In this document: positions 1-6,830 of the stretch, piece after piece | Layout: each line of letters begins with the position of its first letter | How positions within the stretch are numbered: the stretch's first letter is position 1 | DNA from: CAZGYE01 sp964530165 | GTDB lineage: Bacteria > Planctomycetota > Planctomycetia > Planctomycetales > Planctomycetaceae | NCBI GenBank assembly: GCA_964530165.1 | Contig: CAZGYE010000192.1 | Location: 1-11,241 of the forward strand | Direction of reading: 5' to 3' | DNA: 11,241 nt | The notes under the pieces: generated by a model | Told to the model about the DNA's origin: nothing | Seen by the model: the letters and a program-made list of their open reading frames with translations, nothing else | The model's database searches: none | Translations under genes and position numbers: made by a program

Positions 1-135
1 GGTCCGCCGTCGAAACCTTCTGCAGCTTTGCTGAATTACCGCGTCCTTTCTAAGGCCCCGCCACCCCGCCGCTTCCGACCCACACAGCCGTTTGATACAA
101 TCCCCAACAACACCGCACCCGTAATCCGCGGCTCA

Positions 136-207
136 GTTCAACGAGGTTTTATCGCTCATCGCTCCGTAAAAACTCCGCGACGAGCGATAAAACCCTGTTC
201 GTTATGT
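136..207 (+). repeat. Large imperfect palindrome with attC-like ends
   Basis: The arms GGTTTTATCGCTCATCGC (145-162) and 177-194 are complementary over 18 bases with one mismatch, around a 14-nt loop. Outside them AACGA (140-144) pairs with TCGTT (199-203), with unpaired bases on the right side only. The left end GTTCAAC (136-142) fits the integron R'' consensus RYYYAAC. The right end GTTATGT (201-207) matches GTTRRRY except at one position. Length (72 bp), paired outer boxes and asymmetric bulge resemble an integron attC site in normal orientation, with the gene at 309 downstream. No integrase and no second site are visible, so a plain palindromic repeat or terminator is equally possible. Confidence 0.4.
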
Positions 208-271
208 GCCTAGCGCGGCCTGACGGCCGCAACCAAAGAGGTCACTAACATAAATGGCGTCCTCCTGGCAC

Positions 272-294
272 GATGGTGTTATCACACCGCCATC
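272..294 (+). repeat. Small hairpin just upstream of the ribosome site
   Basis: GATGGTGT (272-279) can pair with ACACCGCCATC (284-294) if three bases on the right bulge out, with a loop of about four bases. It ends four bases before the AGGAG site, so it could affect translation of the gene at 309. This is a weak structural observation only. Confidence 0.25.
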
Positions 295-297
295 TGC

Positions 298-302
298 AGG
301 AG
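298..302 (+). promoter_or_regulatory. Ribosome binding site that selects the GTG start at 309
   Basis: AGGAG lies six bases before GTG (309-311). The upstream in-frame ATG at 273 has no such site, and it would add twelve residues that I do not recall in relatives, which begin with a short Met-x-x-Phe-Leu stretch. Confidence 0.7.
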
Positions 303-308
303 AACGCC

Positions 309-1502
309 GTGAAGAAGTTCCTCAATCAGTTTAACGAAAAAATCTCCGGTGTCATTTCCTGTTTTGACCGAATGCTCTTCAAAGGCTATCTCCCTCTCGG
401 CTGGTCCGGCGCGATGGAACGGCTGCTCGCTCGAGAGAAACTTCTGATCAAGGACTTCAAACGGTTCGTGATGAAACAATCCGAATGCATCAAATCTCAT
501 GCCGAAGCGGTCGCCGCGCGGCACGAGCGGCCGTTTCTCTATCTGAACGGACGAATCCGCAAGGAAGAGCTCGTGCGGAAGCTGTCCGAACAGGACGGCG
601 TCACCGAAGGCCTGGTCTGCGTGCTGCGCGTACTCGAACCGTGTCAGAGTTTCAAGATGATTCCCGGTGAAGGACGGCCGAGACTCGTCAATGCCCAGCG
701 CAAGTGCCTCTGTTTCTACTTCTATTTCATTGACCGCGAGTTCGGGCTGATGCACGTTCGCATTCAGTCCTGGTTCCCGCTGGTGATTCAAATCTGTCTG
801 AACGGCCACGAGTGGCTGGCGCGAAAACTCGACAAGCACGGCATCGAATACCGCAAGCAAGACAACGCATTTTTGTGGATCAGCGACTGCGAGCGGGCTC
901 AGAAGTTGGCCGACCGCTTTGCCAAGAAGCACTGGCCGCGCGTGCTGGCGTCGTTCGCCAAACGTGAGTTCAAAGTCCGGCGTCACGGCAAGCGGAAAGG
1001 CGAAGTCGTGCTGGATTGGTTCCCCATGGCCAAAGGTGTTGCCAACATGCCCCGCTATCGCGAGGTCACTCTGGCAGCCAACCGGCGTTATCTGGATGCT
1101 CTTTCGAGCGTCAAACAGCCGGGCGACTCCCGCAGGCGCATGCGGCGTCTGGCAGAGCCTGTGAGAACCAAAACCCGCAGCCATCGCGGATTGAATCCGG
1201 CCCGGCAGGAAGACGTGGAACTGATGGCTGCCGTGATGCGTGGTGAGCACACAATCCGCGGCTTCACCAACGCCGATATCCGCGGCCACCTCTGCCGAGC
1301 CTCCCAGGACAAACAAGAGCGGCGTCGAGCGAGCCAACGCACCGGTCGCAGGCTCCAATTGTTGCACGCCCACGGACTGATCGCCCGCATCCCCCGCTCT
1401 CGCCGTTGGCGCGTCACCGTGAACGGTTGGGCCATAATGACGACGATTCTGATCCATCACCATCACAACTATCCCAATACCCACGCCGCACAAGCGGCAT
1501 GA
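309..1502 (+). CDS. Uncharacterised multi-copy family protein, internally shortened
   Basis: This encodes 397 residues from GTG, starting MKKFLNQFNEKISGVISCFD. From memory it belongs to a family of about 500-residue proteins of unknown function found in many copies in planctomycetes, proteobacteria and acidobacteria. Shared landmarks are the N-terminal FLxxF...SGFDR-like stretch, 'VLEPCQSF', 'RKCLCFYFYF', 'RIQSWFPLVIQICLNGHEWLAR', and the C-terminal 'YLDALSSV', 'GEHTIRGFTNADIRGHL' and 'RLLHAHGLI'. Between 'LASFAKR' (about residue 215) and 'EFKV' relatives, as I recall them, carry roughly 100 more residues; here the two join in frame, suggesting an internal deletion. The C-terminal third is basic and looks like a winged-helix-type region. 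The tail HHHHNYPNTH is low complexity. Multi-copy occurrence suggests a mobile element protein, but I see no transposase catalytic motif. Function unknown. Confidence 0.75.
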   Translation: MKKFLNQFNEKISGVISCFDRMLFKGYLPLGWSGAMERLLAREKLLIKDFKRFVMKQSECIKSHAEAVAARHERPFLYLNGRIRKEELVRKLSEQDGVTEGLVCVLRVLEPCQSFKMIPGEGRPRLVNAQRKCLCFYFYFIDREFGLMHVRIQSWFPLVIQICLNGHEWLARKLDKHGIEYRKQDNAFLWISDCERAQKLADRFAKKHWPRVLASFAKREFKVRRHGKRKGEVVLDWFPMAKGVANMPRYREVTLAANRRYLDALSSVKQPGDSRRRMRRLAEPVRTKTRSHRGLNPARQEDVELMAAVMRGEHTIRGFTNADIRGHLCRASQDKQERRRASQRTGRRLQLLHAHGLIARIPRSRRWRVTVNGWAIMTTILIHHHHNYPNTHAAQAA

Positions 1503-1512
1503 ACAACCACAA

Positions 1513-1568
1513 ACATGCGCGCAGCGTGCGCTCATGTGAAGCTGAAAGACTCTAATTGTTTTCTTTTT
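1513..1568 (+). terminator. Hairpin followed by a T-rich tract after the 309-1502 gene
   Basis: ACATG-c-GCGCA (1513-1523) pairs with TGCGC-t-CATGT (1527-1537) around the loop GCG, with one internal mismatch. A T-rich tract (gttttctttttgg, from 1558) follows about 20 bases later. The distance is longer than in a standard intrinsic terminator, so this is a tentative call. The rest of the spacer to 1739 holds no gene that I can support. Confidence 0.3.
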
Positions 1569-1739
1569 GGTTGGGGCCCGCAGGCTACTCCAAGTCTCCG
1601 TGTTGAGAAATCCGGGCTCAAAACAGCAGGAACCAACCATCTCGGCAGGGCAAAGCGTCCGGGAATCGCCCCTCCCACAATGGGTCGGTTTCGCTAGAAT
1701 CCCGCCCCTTTCGCACTGCCGACACGGAGAAAATGCAAA

Positions 1740-4700
1740 ATGTCCCGGAAGACAAGACATCTTCTCTGGCCCTTCGTCTCTGCGGTTCTTCTGATCGTTC
1801 CGACGGCTAGCGCCGAAAGCGATCCGGTGAGCCAACCAACCACCCGGCAACAAGTGACTCCGATCCAGGACGACGCGAACCTGAACGACGTCTGTTTCGT
1901 CGGCTCGAAAATCGGTTGGGCCGTCGGCGATCACGGGGTGATCTGGCACACGACCGACGGCGGACGCAACTGGGTCCTGCAGAAGAGTCCCGTCCGCTGT
2001 CCGTTGCGCAGCGTTTGTTGCTTGACCGATCGCGTCGGTTGGATCGTCGGCGGTGGGACGGCCCCTTCGACACGGCTCGGTTACGGCGTCGTGCTCTTCA
2101 CCGACGACGGCGGCAAGACATGGCGGCAGTTGGTCCAAGATCTGTTGCCGCAACTGCACTCCGTCAAGTTCTTCAGCATGCGGGAAGGCGTGGCTGTCGG
2201 GGCGGCTTCGTCACAGTATTCCACCGGCGTCTTCGTCACCCGCGACGGGGGGGCGACCTGGCGGTCGATTCCCGGGCGGCGCACGGCCGGTTGGCGAGCG
2301 GCCGATTTCCTCAGACTCGAGGTGGGAGTCGTTGCGGGCCCAAGCGGCCGGGTTTCGCGGGTTGGGGGCGGCAGACTGTTGCCTCCACGACTGGAACCGC
2401 TGGGACTGCGGGGATTGCGAAGCGCGACACTTGCCAACGACGCGACCGGCTGGCTGGTCGGTGACGGCGGCTTAGTGCTGCGGACCACTGACGGCGGAGT
2501 GAGCTGGCCAGCGCCGCCGACGCCGCTGCCGAAAGGTCTGCGGGACATTGTCGATTTTCGCGCAGTCGCCGCCTGGGGCGAAAAAGTGTGGATCGCCGGG
2601 CAGCCGGGCAGCGTCGTCTGGCACACGGCCGACGGCGGACGGACGTGGCAGAGGCAATTCACCCGGCAGACAGTGCCGATCAACGCGATCCGCTTCACGT
2701 CCGAGACGGCCGGCTGGGCCGCCGGTGCATTGGGAATGCTGTTGCGGACCGACGACGGCGGCGAAACGTGGAAACCGGTGCGCGGCGGCGGCCGACGGTG
2801 TGCGCTGATGGCTCTGCATGCGCGGCCGGGGCGGGTTTCGTTGCATCTGTTGGCGAAACAGTCGCGGGAGCTTGGTTACCGCAGCGTCGTCTGGCTGCCC
2901 GCTCGTCGAGACGTCGGTCCGGACGGCCAGGCCGAATTGGACCTCGACGTTCGGCTGCACGAAGCGGTGACCGCGGCGGGCGGCTCGGCGGGTGAAATCG
3001 ATTGGCGGTTTCCGATCGATATTCCAGGAATCGAGCAAAACCGCGAGAAGCTCGAAGCGGAATGGAATCGGAGGACGGAAGGCCGTCTGGGCGACGTTTT
3101 TCTAGGGAAACTGGTCTGCCAGTTGCGCACTTGGCGTCCCAGCGTGGTGGTCATCGACGAGCCGAGCGCCGACGATGCCCTGGCAAACCTCTTGGATGAC
3201 GCCCTGCTGCATGCCGTGCGGCAAGCGGCCGATTCAACGCGATTCGTTCCGCAACAGGAGCTGACCGGGCTGGAGCCGTGGCAGGTGCAGAAAGTGTACC
3301 GCCGCTTACCGGCCGGCAGCACCGGGCAGACGCATGTCGAACTGCATGAATTGCTGCCCCGCGTGGGCCCCTCGGTTCAGATTGCCGCGGCGGACGCATA
3401 CGCCCGATTGCTGCCCGCTCCGCCTCGAAGCTCGCTGCGGGAAGCTTACCGACTGGACGTCGAAAAGACGCCTTCAGAATACAGTAACCTCTCCGGCGCC
3501 GATTTCTTTACCGGCATCCCTTTGCCGCCCGGTTCCGCGGCGAGGCGGAAACTGGCGGACTTTGACGAGCGGCAATATGAACTCAGAAAAAAGATCGTCC
3601 AGCGGCAACGAAACTTTCGCGCGGTTGCCGAGCGGCTTCTGGACGACCCGCGACATGCCGCCCAGGTCATCGCCGAACTGAGTCAAATCACCCAAGGCAT
3701 GCCGGACGAACAGGCGGCCTGGGGGCTGATTCAACTGGCGGACGATTACCGGCGGCGAAGGCAGTGGGACCTGGTCGAGGCGACGCTCGTCGACCTGGTG
3801 GAGCGGTATCCGGACCAGCCGGTGACGCTTTCGGCCATGCGCTGGCTGTTCCAGTTCTGGGCGGGCGCCGAACCAGCCTGGCAGCGGGTCCGGGCGGTCA
3901 AAGTCAGCGGGCGGCGACTCTCGGTGAATGCCAATTCCGTCCTCAGACGCGTCGAGCAGGCAACGCACCTTGTGGAAGTCAATCCGGGCGGGCGGGATGA
4001 AATGCCATTGGAGCTTGGTCCCGATCCGCTGGAGCTCATCAGCGGTTCCGGTGAACTCAAGGTCAACGACAACGCCGAGTGGCGTCACGGAGCCGTCCGG
4101 CATTGGCACGAACAGGCCCTGCGGATGGCGTCGCTCATTCGAAAGAAATCGCCCGCGTTGTACCGCACCGCGGAGGTCCAGTTTCCGTTGGCGGCTTTGC
4201 TGCGAGCGCGGGGAGTTCACCGGCTGGCCGACAAACTGTATCGCCGCTACGATCGCGCCGGCCAGGGCGATCCCTGGCGACGCACCGCTGAGAGTGAGCT
4301 GTGGTTGATCACGCCGGGGGGTCAGCCCCCGAAGCCGATGGCAATCTGTCAATCCACTTCCGAGCCGCCCGTGCTCGACGGAGTTCTCTCGGACACCTGC
4401 TGGCAGAACGCCAATGAGATCCGCTTGCGAGCTGCCGCACAGAACGACGAAGGCGAGAACGCCACCGACTACGCCTTTGCGATGCTGGCGTACGATTCCG
4501 AATACTTTTACCTCGCCGCCAGCGTGCTGCGCACCGATGGGATCCGTAAGGACAAGCCACAATTGGCGGGCCGTACGCACGACGCCGATCTCTCGAAGTT
4601 CGACCGCATCGGCCTGTTCCTCGACACCGACCGCGATTACGCCACGTACTACACGCTGCACGTCGACCAGCGCGGCTGGACCGCAGAGAGCTGCTGGGAA

Positions 4701-4931
4701 GATACCTCCTGGAATCCGACGTGGTACGTCGCCGCCGATGACGACGAAATGCACTGGCGGATCGAAGTCGCCATCCCGATGAAAGAGTTGGCGCCGGCGA
4801 CACCGCCACGGGGAAGCGTATGGGCGGTCGGCATCGTCCGCACGATTCCGGCCGTCGGTCTCGAAAGCTGGCCGTCGCCGGCCGGCTCGCGTCCGCGGCC
4901 CGAGACCTTCGGACTGCTGCGGTTTGACTGA
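1740..4931 (+). CDS. Exported Ycf48/BNR-like propeller protein with PIG-L-like and CBM9-like domains
   Basis: 1063 residues, start ATG, with GGAG at 1726-1729 ten bases upstream. Residues 1-25 form a signal peptide (basic start, hydrophobic core, cleavage after ASA), so it is exported. Residues about 48-348 contain seven repeats of the type 'GWAVG...G.I..T.DGG..W'. The fourth is degenerate; seven repeats fit a seven-bladed propeller like Ycf48/BNR proteins. Residues about 353-502 resemble a PIG-L/LmbE deacetylase fold ('LHARPG', 'RLHEAVTAAGG', 'WRPSVVVIDEPSADD'), but the HPDD metal ligands are replaced, so it is probably inactive. Residues about 600-760 look helical and TPR-like. Residues about 870-1063 match the CBM9-like pattern: 'PPVLDGVLSDTCW', 'YDSEYFYLAASV', 'FDRIGLFLDTD', 'WRIEVAIPMKEL'. 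A binding or scaffold role outside the cytoplasm is likely; substrate unknown. Confidence 0.8.
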   Translation: MSRKTRHLLWPFVSAVLLIVPTASAESDPVSQPTTRQQVTPIQDDANLNDVCFVGSKIGWAVGDHGVIWHTTDGGRNWVLQKSPVRCPLRSVCCLTDRVGWIVGGGTAPSTRLGYGVVLFTDDGGKTWRQLVQDLLPQLHSVKFFSMREGVAVGAASSQYSTGVFVTRDGGATWRSIPGRRTAGWRAADFLRLEVGVVAGPSGRVSRVGGGRLLPPRLEPLGLRGLRSATLANDATGWLVGDGGLVLRTTDGGVSWPAPPTPLPKGLRDIVDFRAVAAWGEKVWIAGQPGSVVWHTADGGRTWQRQFTRQTVPINAIRFTSETAGWAAGALGMLLRTDDGGETWKPVRGGGRRCALMALHARPGRVSLHLLAKQSRELGYRSVVWLPARRDVGPDGQAELDLDVRLHEAVTAAGGSAGEIDWRFPIDIPGIEQNREKLEAEWNRRTEGRLGDVFLGKLVCQLRTWRPSVVVIDEPSADDALANLLDDALLHAVRQAADSTRFVPQQELTGLEPWQVQKVYRRLPAGSTGQTHVELHELLPRVGPSVQIAAADAYARLLPAPPRSSLREAYRLDVEKTPSEYSNLSGADFFTGIPLPPGSAARRKLADFDERQYELRKKIVQRQRNFRAVAERLLDDPRHAAQVIAELSQITQGMPDEQAAWGLIQLADDYRRRRQWDLVEATLVDLVERYPDQPVTLSAMRWLFQFWAGAEPAWQRVRAVKVSGRRLSVNANSVLRRVEQATHLVEVNPGGRDEMPLELGPDPLELISGSGELKVNDNAEWRHGAVRHWHEQALRMASLIRKKSPALYRTAEVQFPLAALLRARGVHRLADKLYRRYDRAGQGDPWRRTAESELWLITPGGQPPKPMAICQSTSEPPVLDGVLSDTCWQNANEIRLRAAAQNDEGENATDYAFAMLAYDSEYFYLAASVLRTDGIRKDKPQLAGRTHDADLSKFDRIGLFLDTDRDYATYYTLHVDQRGWTAESCWEDTSWNPTWYVAADDDEMHWRIEVAIPMKELAPATPPRGSVWAVGIVRTIPAVGLESWPSPAGSRPRPETFGLLRFD

Positions 4932-4954
4932 CACGGATGTTTTATTGAGAATTG

Positions 4955-4986
4955 AACCACGGAGACACTGAGAACACGAAGAAAAC
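4955..4986 (+). repeat. Purine-rich repeat-like tract
   Basis: The tract beginning AACCACGGAGACACTGAGAA has the near-periodic GGAGACAC/GAACACG pattern that I recall as a common interspersed sequence in planctomycete and other environmental genomes. Only one copy is in this window, so its repeat status rests on memory. Confidence 0.35.
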
Positions 4987-4994
4987 GGGCCGTT

Positions 4995-5032
4995 AGCCGC
5001 GGATGAATATCCGCGAGTATTCACCCGCGGCT
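4995..5032 (+). repeat. Palindromic intergenic element
   Basis: AGCCGCGGATGAATA (4995-5009) pairs with TATTCACCCGCGGCT (5018-5032) with a single mismatch and an eight-base loop. The left arm can alternatively fold on itself: CGCGGAT (4998-5004) with ATCCGCG (5009-5015), so two structures compete. It sits between the propeller gene and the RNase H gene. It may act as a transcript end or be an interspersed repeat; no T-run follows, so a classic terminator is unlikely. Confidence 0.65.
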
Positions 5033-5076
5033 GAAGGGCGCCATGCGACATTCTGTTTCTGACGAACAATATCCAG

Positions 5077-6036
5077 ATGAGTTTCCTGATCGGCATGGAC
5101 GAAGCCGGTTACGGGCCGAACCTTGGCCCGTTGGTGGTGAGCGTCACCGTGTGGGTGGTTCCCGGCCCTCCCCGCGACACCGACCTGTGGACCGCCATGG
5201 CCGACGTCGTCAGCCAGTCGTCGCCCGTTGATGCGTCTCGTTTGCAGGTGGCCGACTCGAAACGGGTCTACACTCCGGCTCGCGGAATCGGCAATCTCGA
5301 ACGAGCCGTTCTGTGCGCGCTCAACCTGGCCGGACATTGTCCCGCCAACTTTCGCGAGCTGTGGCACTGTCTGACGGCCCACGACCAATCTTCTCTCGAT
5401 GCGGAGCCGTGGCTGGCCGACTGTGATCTGCCGTTACCGCAGGCAGGCTCAAATCCCAGGGATCTCGGAGATCCCTGGGATTTGAGCCTGCGCTGGCAAA
5501 CATGCTGCCAGGAGAACGGCATCCGACTCGTGACGATCCAAAGCGACGTCGTGCTGACCGAACGCTTCAACCGCCTGACTCGCGAGTTCGACAGTAAGGG
5601 GCTTGCCCTGTCACGCATCAGCCTCGCCTTGCTCCGCCGGGTGTGGAACGCGGACGAGCATGAGCCGGTGCACATCATCGCCGACAAACATGGCGGCCGA
5701 AACCGCTACGGCGAATTGTTGTCGGAAGCTCTCGACGGCCGGTTGGTGTTCCGCCGGCAGGAGGGCCGGGACTTGAGCAGCTACCGTGTCGGCACGACCG
5801 ACATTGACTTCCAGACAAAAGCGGAGTCGCATCTTCCGGTCGCCCTCTCCTCGATGGTCTCCAAGTACGTCCGCGAACTGGCGATGACGTTGTTCAACCG
5901 CTTCTGGTGCCGTCAGGTGCCCGGCCTGAAGCCGACGGCCGGCTACCCGGTGGACGCCCGCCGGTTCAAACAAGACATCGCCGAGGCCCAAGCCCGCCTG
6001 GGCATCAGCGACGAGACCCTCTGGCGCAAGCGATGA
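5077..6036 (+). CDS. Divergent type 2 ribonuclease H (RNase HII/HIII-like)
   Basis: 319 residues. The catalytic fold starts at once with 'IGMDEAGYGPNLGP' (D8, E9), the signature of RNase HII, followed by 'ADSK' (60-62), 'IIADKHGG' (D203) and 'TKAES' (E250), and then 'KPTAGYP', like the conserved C-terminal HKGYP region. The predicted metal-binding set is D8, E9, D203, E250, i.e. DEDE as in RNase HIII rather than the DEDD of RNase HII. It lacks the N-terminal substrate-binding domain of RNase HIII, yet is about 100 residues longer than usual RNase HII because of insertions at about 70-150 and 205-245. The family cleaves RNA in RNA-DNA hybrids in the cytoplasm; whether this member does is inferred. 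Residues 123-139 are encoded by a perfect palindrome. The start has no Shine-Dalgarno site; an ATG at 5043 is out of frame. Confidence 0.75.
   Translation: MSFLIGMDEAGYGPNLGPLVVSVTVWVVPGPPRDTDLWTAMADVVSQSSPVDASRLQVADSKRVYTPARGIGNLERAVLCALNLAGHCPANFRELWHCLTAHDQSSLDAEPWLADCDLPLPQAGSNPRDLGDPWDLSLRWQTCCQENGIRLVTIQSDVVLTERFNRLTREFDSKGLALSRISLALLRRVWNADEHEPVHIIADKHGGRNRYGELLSEALDGRLVFRRQEGRDLSSYRVGTTDIDFQTKAESHLPVALSSMVSKYVRELAMTLFNRFWCRQVPGLKPTAGYPVDARRFKQDIAEAQARLGISDETLWRKR
5443..5491 (+). repeat. Perfect 49-bp palindrome inside the RNase H reading frame
   Basis: The left arm (5443-5466, starting GCAGGCTCAAATCCCAGGGA) is complementary to 5468-5491 over all 24 bases around a single central G. 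It encodes residues 123-138 plus the first base of codon 139 (AGSNPRDLGDPWDLSL) without breaking the frame. The segment lies in a part of the protein that has no counterpart in ordinary RNase HII, fitting insertion of a small palindromic element into a surface loop, much like the Rickettsia palindromic elements. Such perfect symmetry is not explained by codon constraint. Confidence 0.85.
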
Positions 6037-6128
6037 CGGAAAAGTGCGAGAGAGTGATGGAGTCGCAAAACGGACGACTTCGTGGTCCATTTGAGAATCC
6101 TTCGTTGGGTTCTGAAAGTCATTTAGCC

Positions 6129-6144
6129 GGCGAGCTTGCTCGCC
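6129..6144 (+). repeat. Short hairpin GGCGAGC/GCTCGCC
   Basis: GGCGAGC (6129-6135) and GCTCGCC (6138-6144) form a perfect seven-base stem with a two-base loop, flanked by GC-rich sequence. It resembles short REP-like units; only one copy is visible in this window. Confidence 0.45.
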
Positions 6145-6197
6145 GCGCCCCGCAAGCAGGGCGGCTCAATGAGACCATGCGTCGGGGGTCAATCAGA

Positions 6198-6289
6198 GTG
6201 TGGGGCAGGCTTTCCAGCCTGCCGGTCGGCAATGGCATGGCGCAAGTCCCGCTGGCCCGCAATGGCAGGCTGGAAAGCCTGCCCCACAC
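6198..6289 (+). repeat. Perfect 26-bp inverted repeat with 40-nt core
   Basis: The arm 6198-6223 (starting GTGTGGGGCAGGCTTTCCAG) is perfectly complementary to 6264-6289. The arms also contain an internal mirror, GGCAGGCT-ttcc-AGCCTGCC, so each can fold on itself. The 40-base core carries CGGCAATGGCA and, across the core/arm junction, CCGCAATGGCA, a near-identical direct repeat. The layout suggests a small non-autonomous element or an interspersed palindromic repeat. I recall similar GGCAGGCTGGAAAGCCTGCC sequences from planctomycete genomes, without being able to verify it. Confidence 0.75.
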
Positions 6290-6422
6290 AATCCTTCTGG
6301 ACATGGTTGACAAACCGGTGGATTCCGCGATGTTCCGGTAGACAGCGGAGATCGGTGCGATAAGATGAAAGCGGTAGATCGCTCCACGCACGTCGTTTTC
6401 ACATTGGCAAGCGCCACTGACG

Positions 6423-6830
6423 ATGATCAAGCGGGACAAGGATTCCGGACGCGCTGCGACGTCTTGGCTGGCGACGTGTTATGTGTTTGCCAGCGGGGCG
6501 CTGTTTTGCTCGTTTATCTCTCTGGCCTTCAGCAACGAGCCGGTCAAGCCGATGCTGATCGTGGGTGGGAGTTTTCTGCTCGTGTTCCTTTTGCTGGGGC
6601 TGTTGCGCGACAAGCCGACTAACTCGTGGTTGGTAGACGGTTACTACTGGCTGCTGCGCAGAAGGCCCGACGAGGATGCGGTTTCTTACACACCGCGTGT
6701 GATCAAGCACCGGCCGCGGGAATACGGGACCAACGAGCCGCCAACGATCGAAGAGATTCGCGACCTGGCTGACGGACCGAACAATTGGGTCCCCTCGAAC
6801 CGTCCGCGAAAGCGGCGGGATAGCGTTTAG
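6423..6830 (+). CDS. Small membrane protein with two predicted helices, function unknown
   Basis: 135 residues, start ATG, no clear Shine-Dalgarno site. A short basic N-terminus (MIKRDKDSGR) is followed by two hydrophobic segments at about 15-36 ('WLATCYVFASGALFCSFISL') and 43-61 ('PMLIVGGSFLLVFLLLGLL'), joined by a short polar turn, predicting a two-helix hairpin in the inner membrane. The remaining 74 residues are hydrophilic and rich in Arg, Pro and Asp, ending in a basic tail (NRPRKRRDSV), and probably lie in the cytoplasm. I do not recognise a family. The gene converges on the SLC4-type transporter gene with an 80-base gap containing an inverted repeat. Coding seems real because codon use and the hydrophobic/hydrophilic layout are coherent, but there is no homology evidence in hand. 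Confidence 0.6.
   Translation: MIKRDKDSGRAATSWLATCYVFASGALFCSFISLAFSNEPVKPMLIVGGSFLLVFLLLGLLRDKPTNSWLVDGYYWLLRRRPDEDAVSYTPRVIKHRPREYGTNEPPTIEEIRDLADGPNNWVPSNRPRKRRDSV

Larger units (their letters stand above)
1..308. other. Non-coding leader region before the first gene
   Basis: I see no convincing gene here. A 61-codon open frame at 28-213 runs through the large hairpin and has no ribosome site or recognisable protein pattern, so I do not call it. The stretch holds a large imperfect palindrome (136-207), a 6-bp GC hairpin (GCGGCC, loop tgac, GGCCGC at 215-230), a small hairpin just before the ribosome site (272-294), and the AGGAG site itself. This density of structure suggests the left boundary of a mobile or cassette-like unit, which is an inference. 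Confidence 0.5.
6037..6422. other. Repeat-rich spacer without a supported gene
   Basis: No open frame here has a convincing protein pattern; the candidates run straight through the inverted repeats. The spacer holds a 7-bp hairpin (6129-6144) and a large perfect inverted repeat (6198-6289). A TTGACA hexamer occurs at 6307-6312, but no good -10 box follows at a normal distance, so I do not call a promoter. Confidence 0.5.

Noticed and set aside
28..213. 61-codon open frame at the left edge
   Set aside because: It runs through the large hairpin, lacks a ribosome site and has a composition typical of non-coding GC-rich sequence.
1695..1700. TAGAAT as a -10 box before the propeller gene
   Set aside because: The hexamer is close to consensus, but no -35-like sequence lies at 16-18 bases, and such matches are expected by chance.
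1733..1739. ATG at 1733 as a start for the gene at 1740
   Set aside because: It is in a different frame and gives no signal peptide or propeller sequence.
282..2159. Minus-strand open frame of 625 codons
   Set aside because: It lies opposite the family gene at 309-1502, crosses the spacer and enters the propeller gene. Its product is low in recognisable motifs and reads as the antisense of GC-rich codons.
3474..5096. Minus-strand open frame of 540 codons
   Set aside because: It lies almost entirely opposite the propeller gene, whose domains and signal peptide are clear; the antisense product shows no family pattern.
6307..6335. TTGACA as a promoter for the small membrane protein
   Set aside because: The -35 match is perfect, but the sequence at the correct -10 distance (atgttc) is poor.
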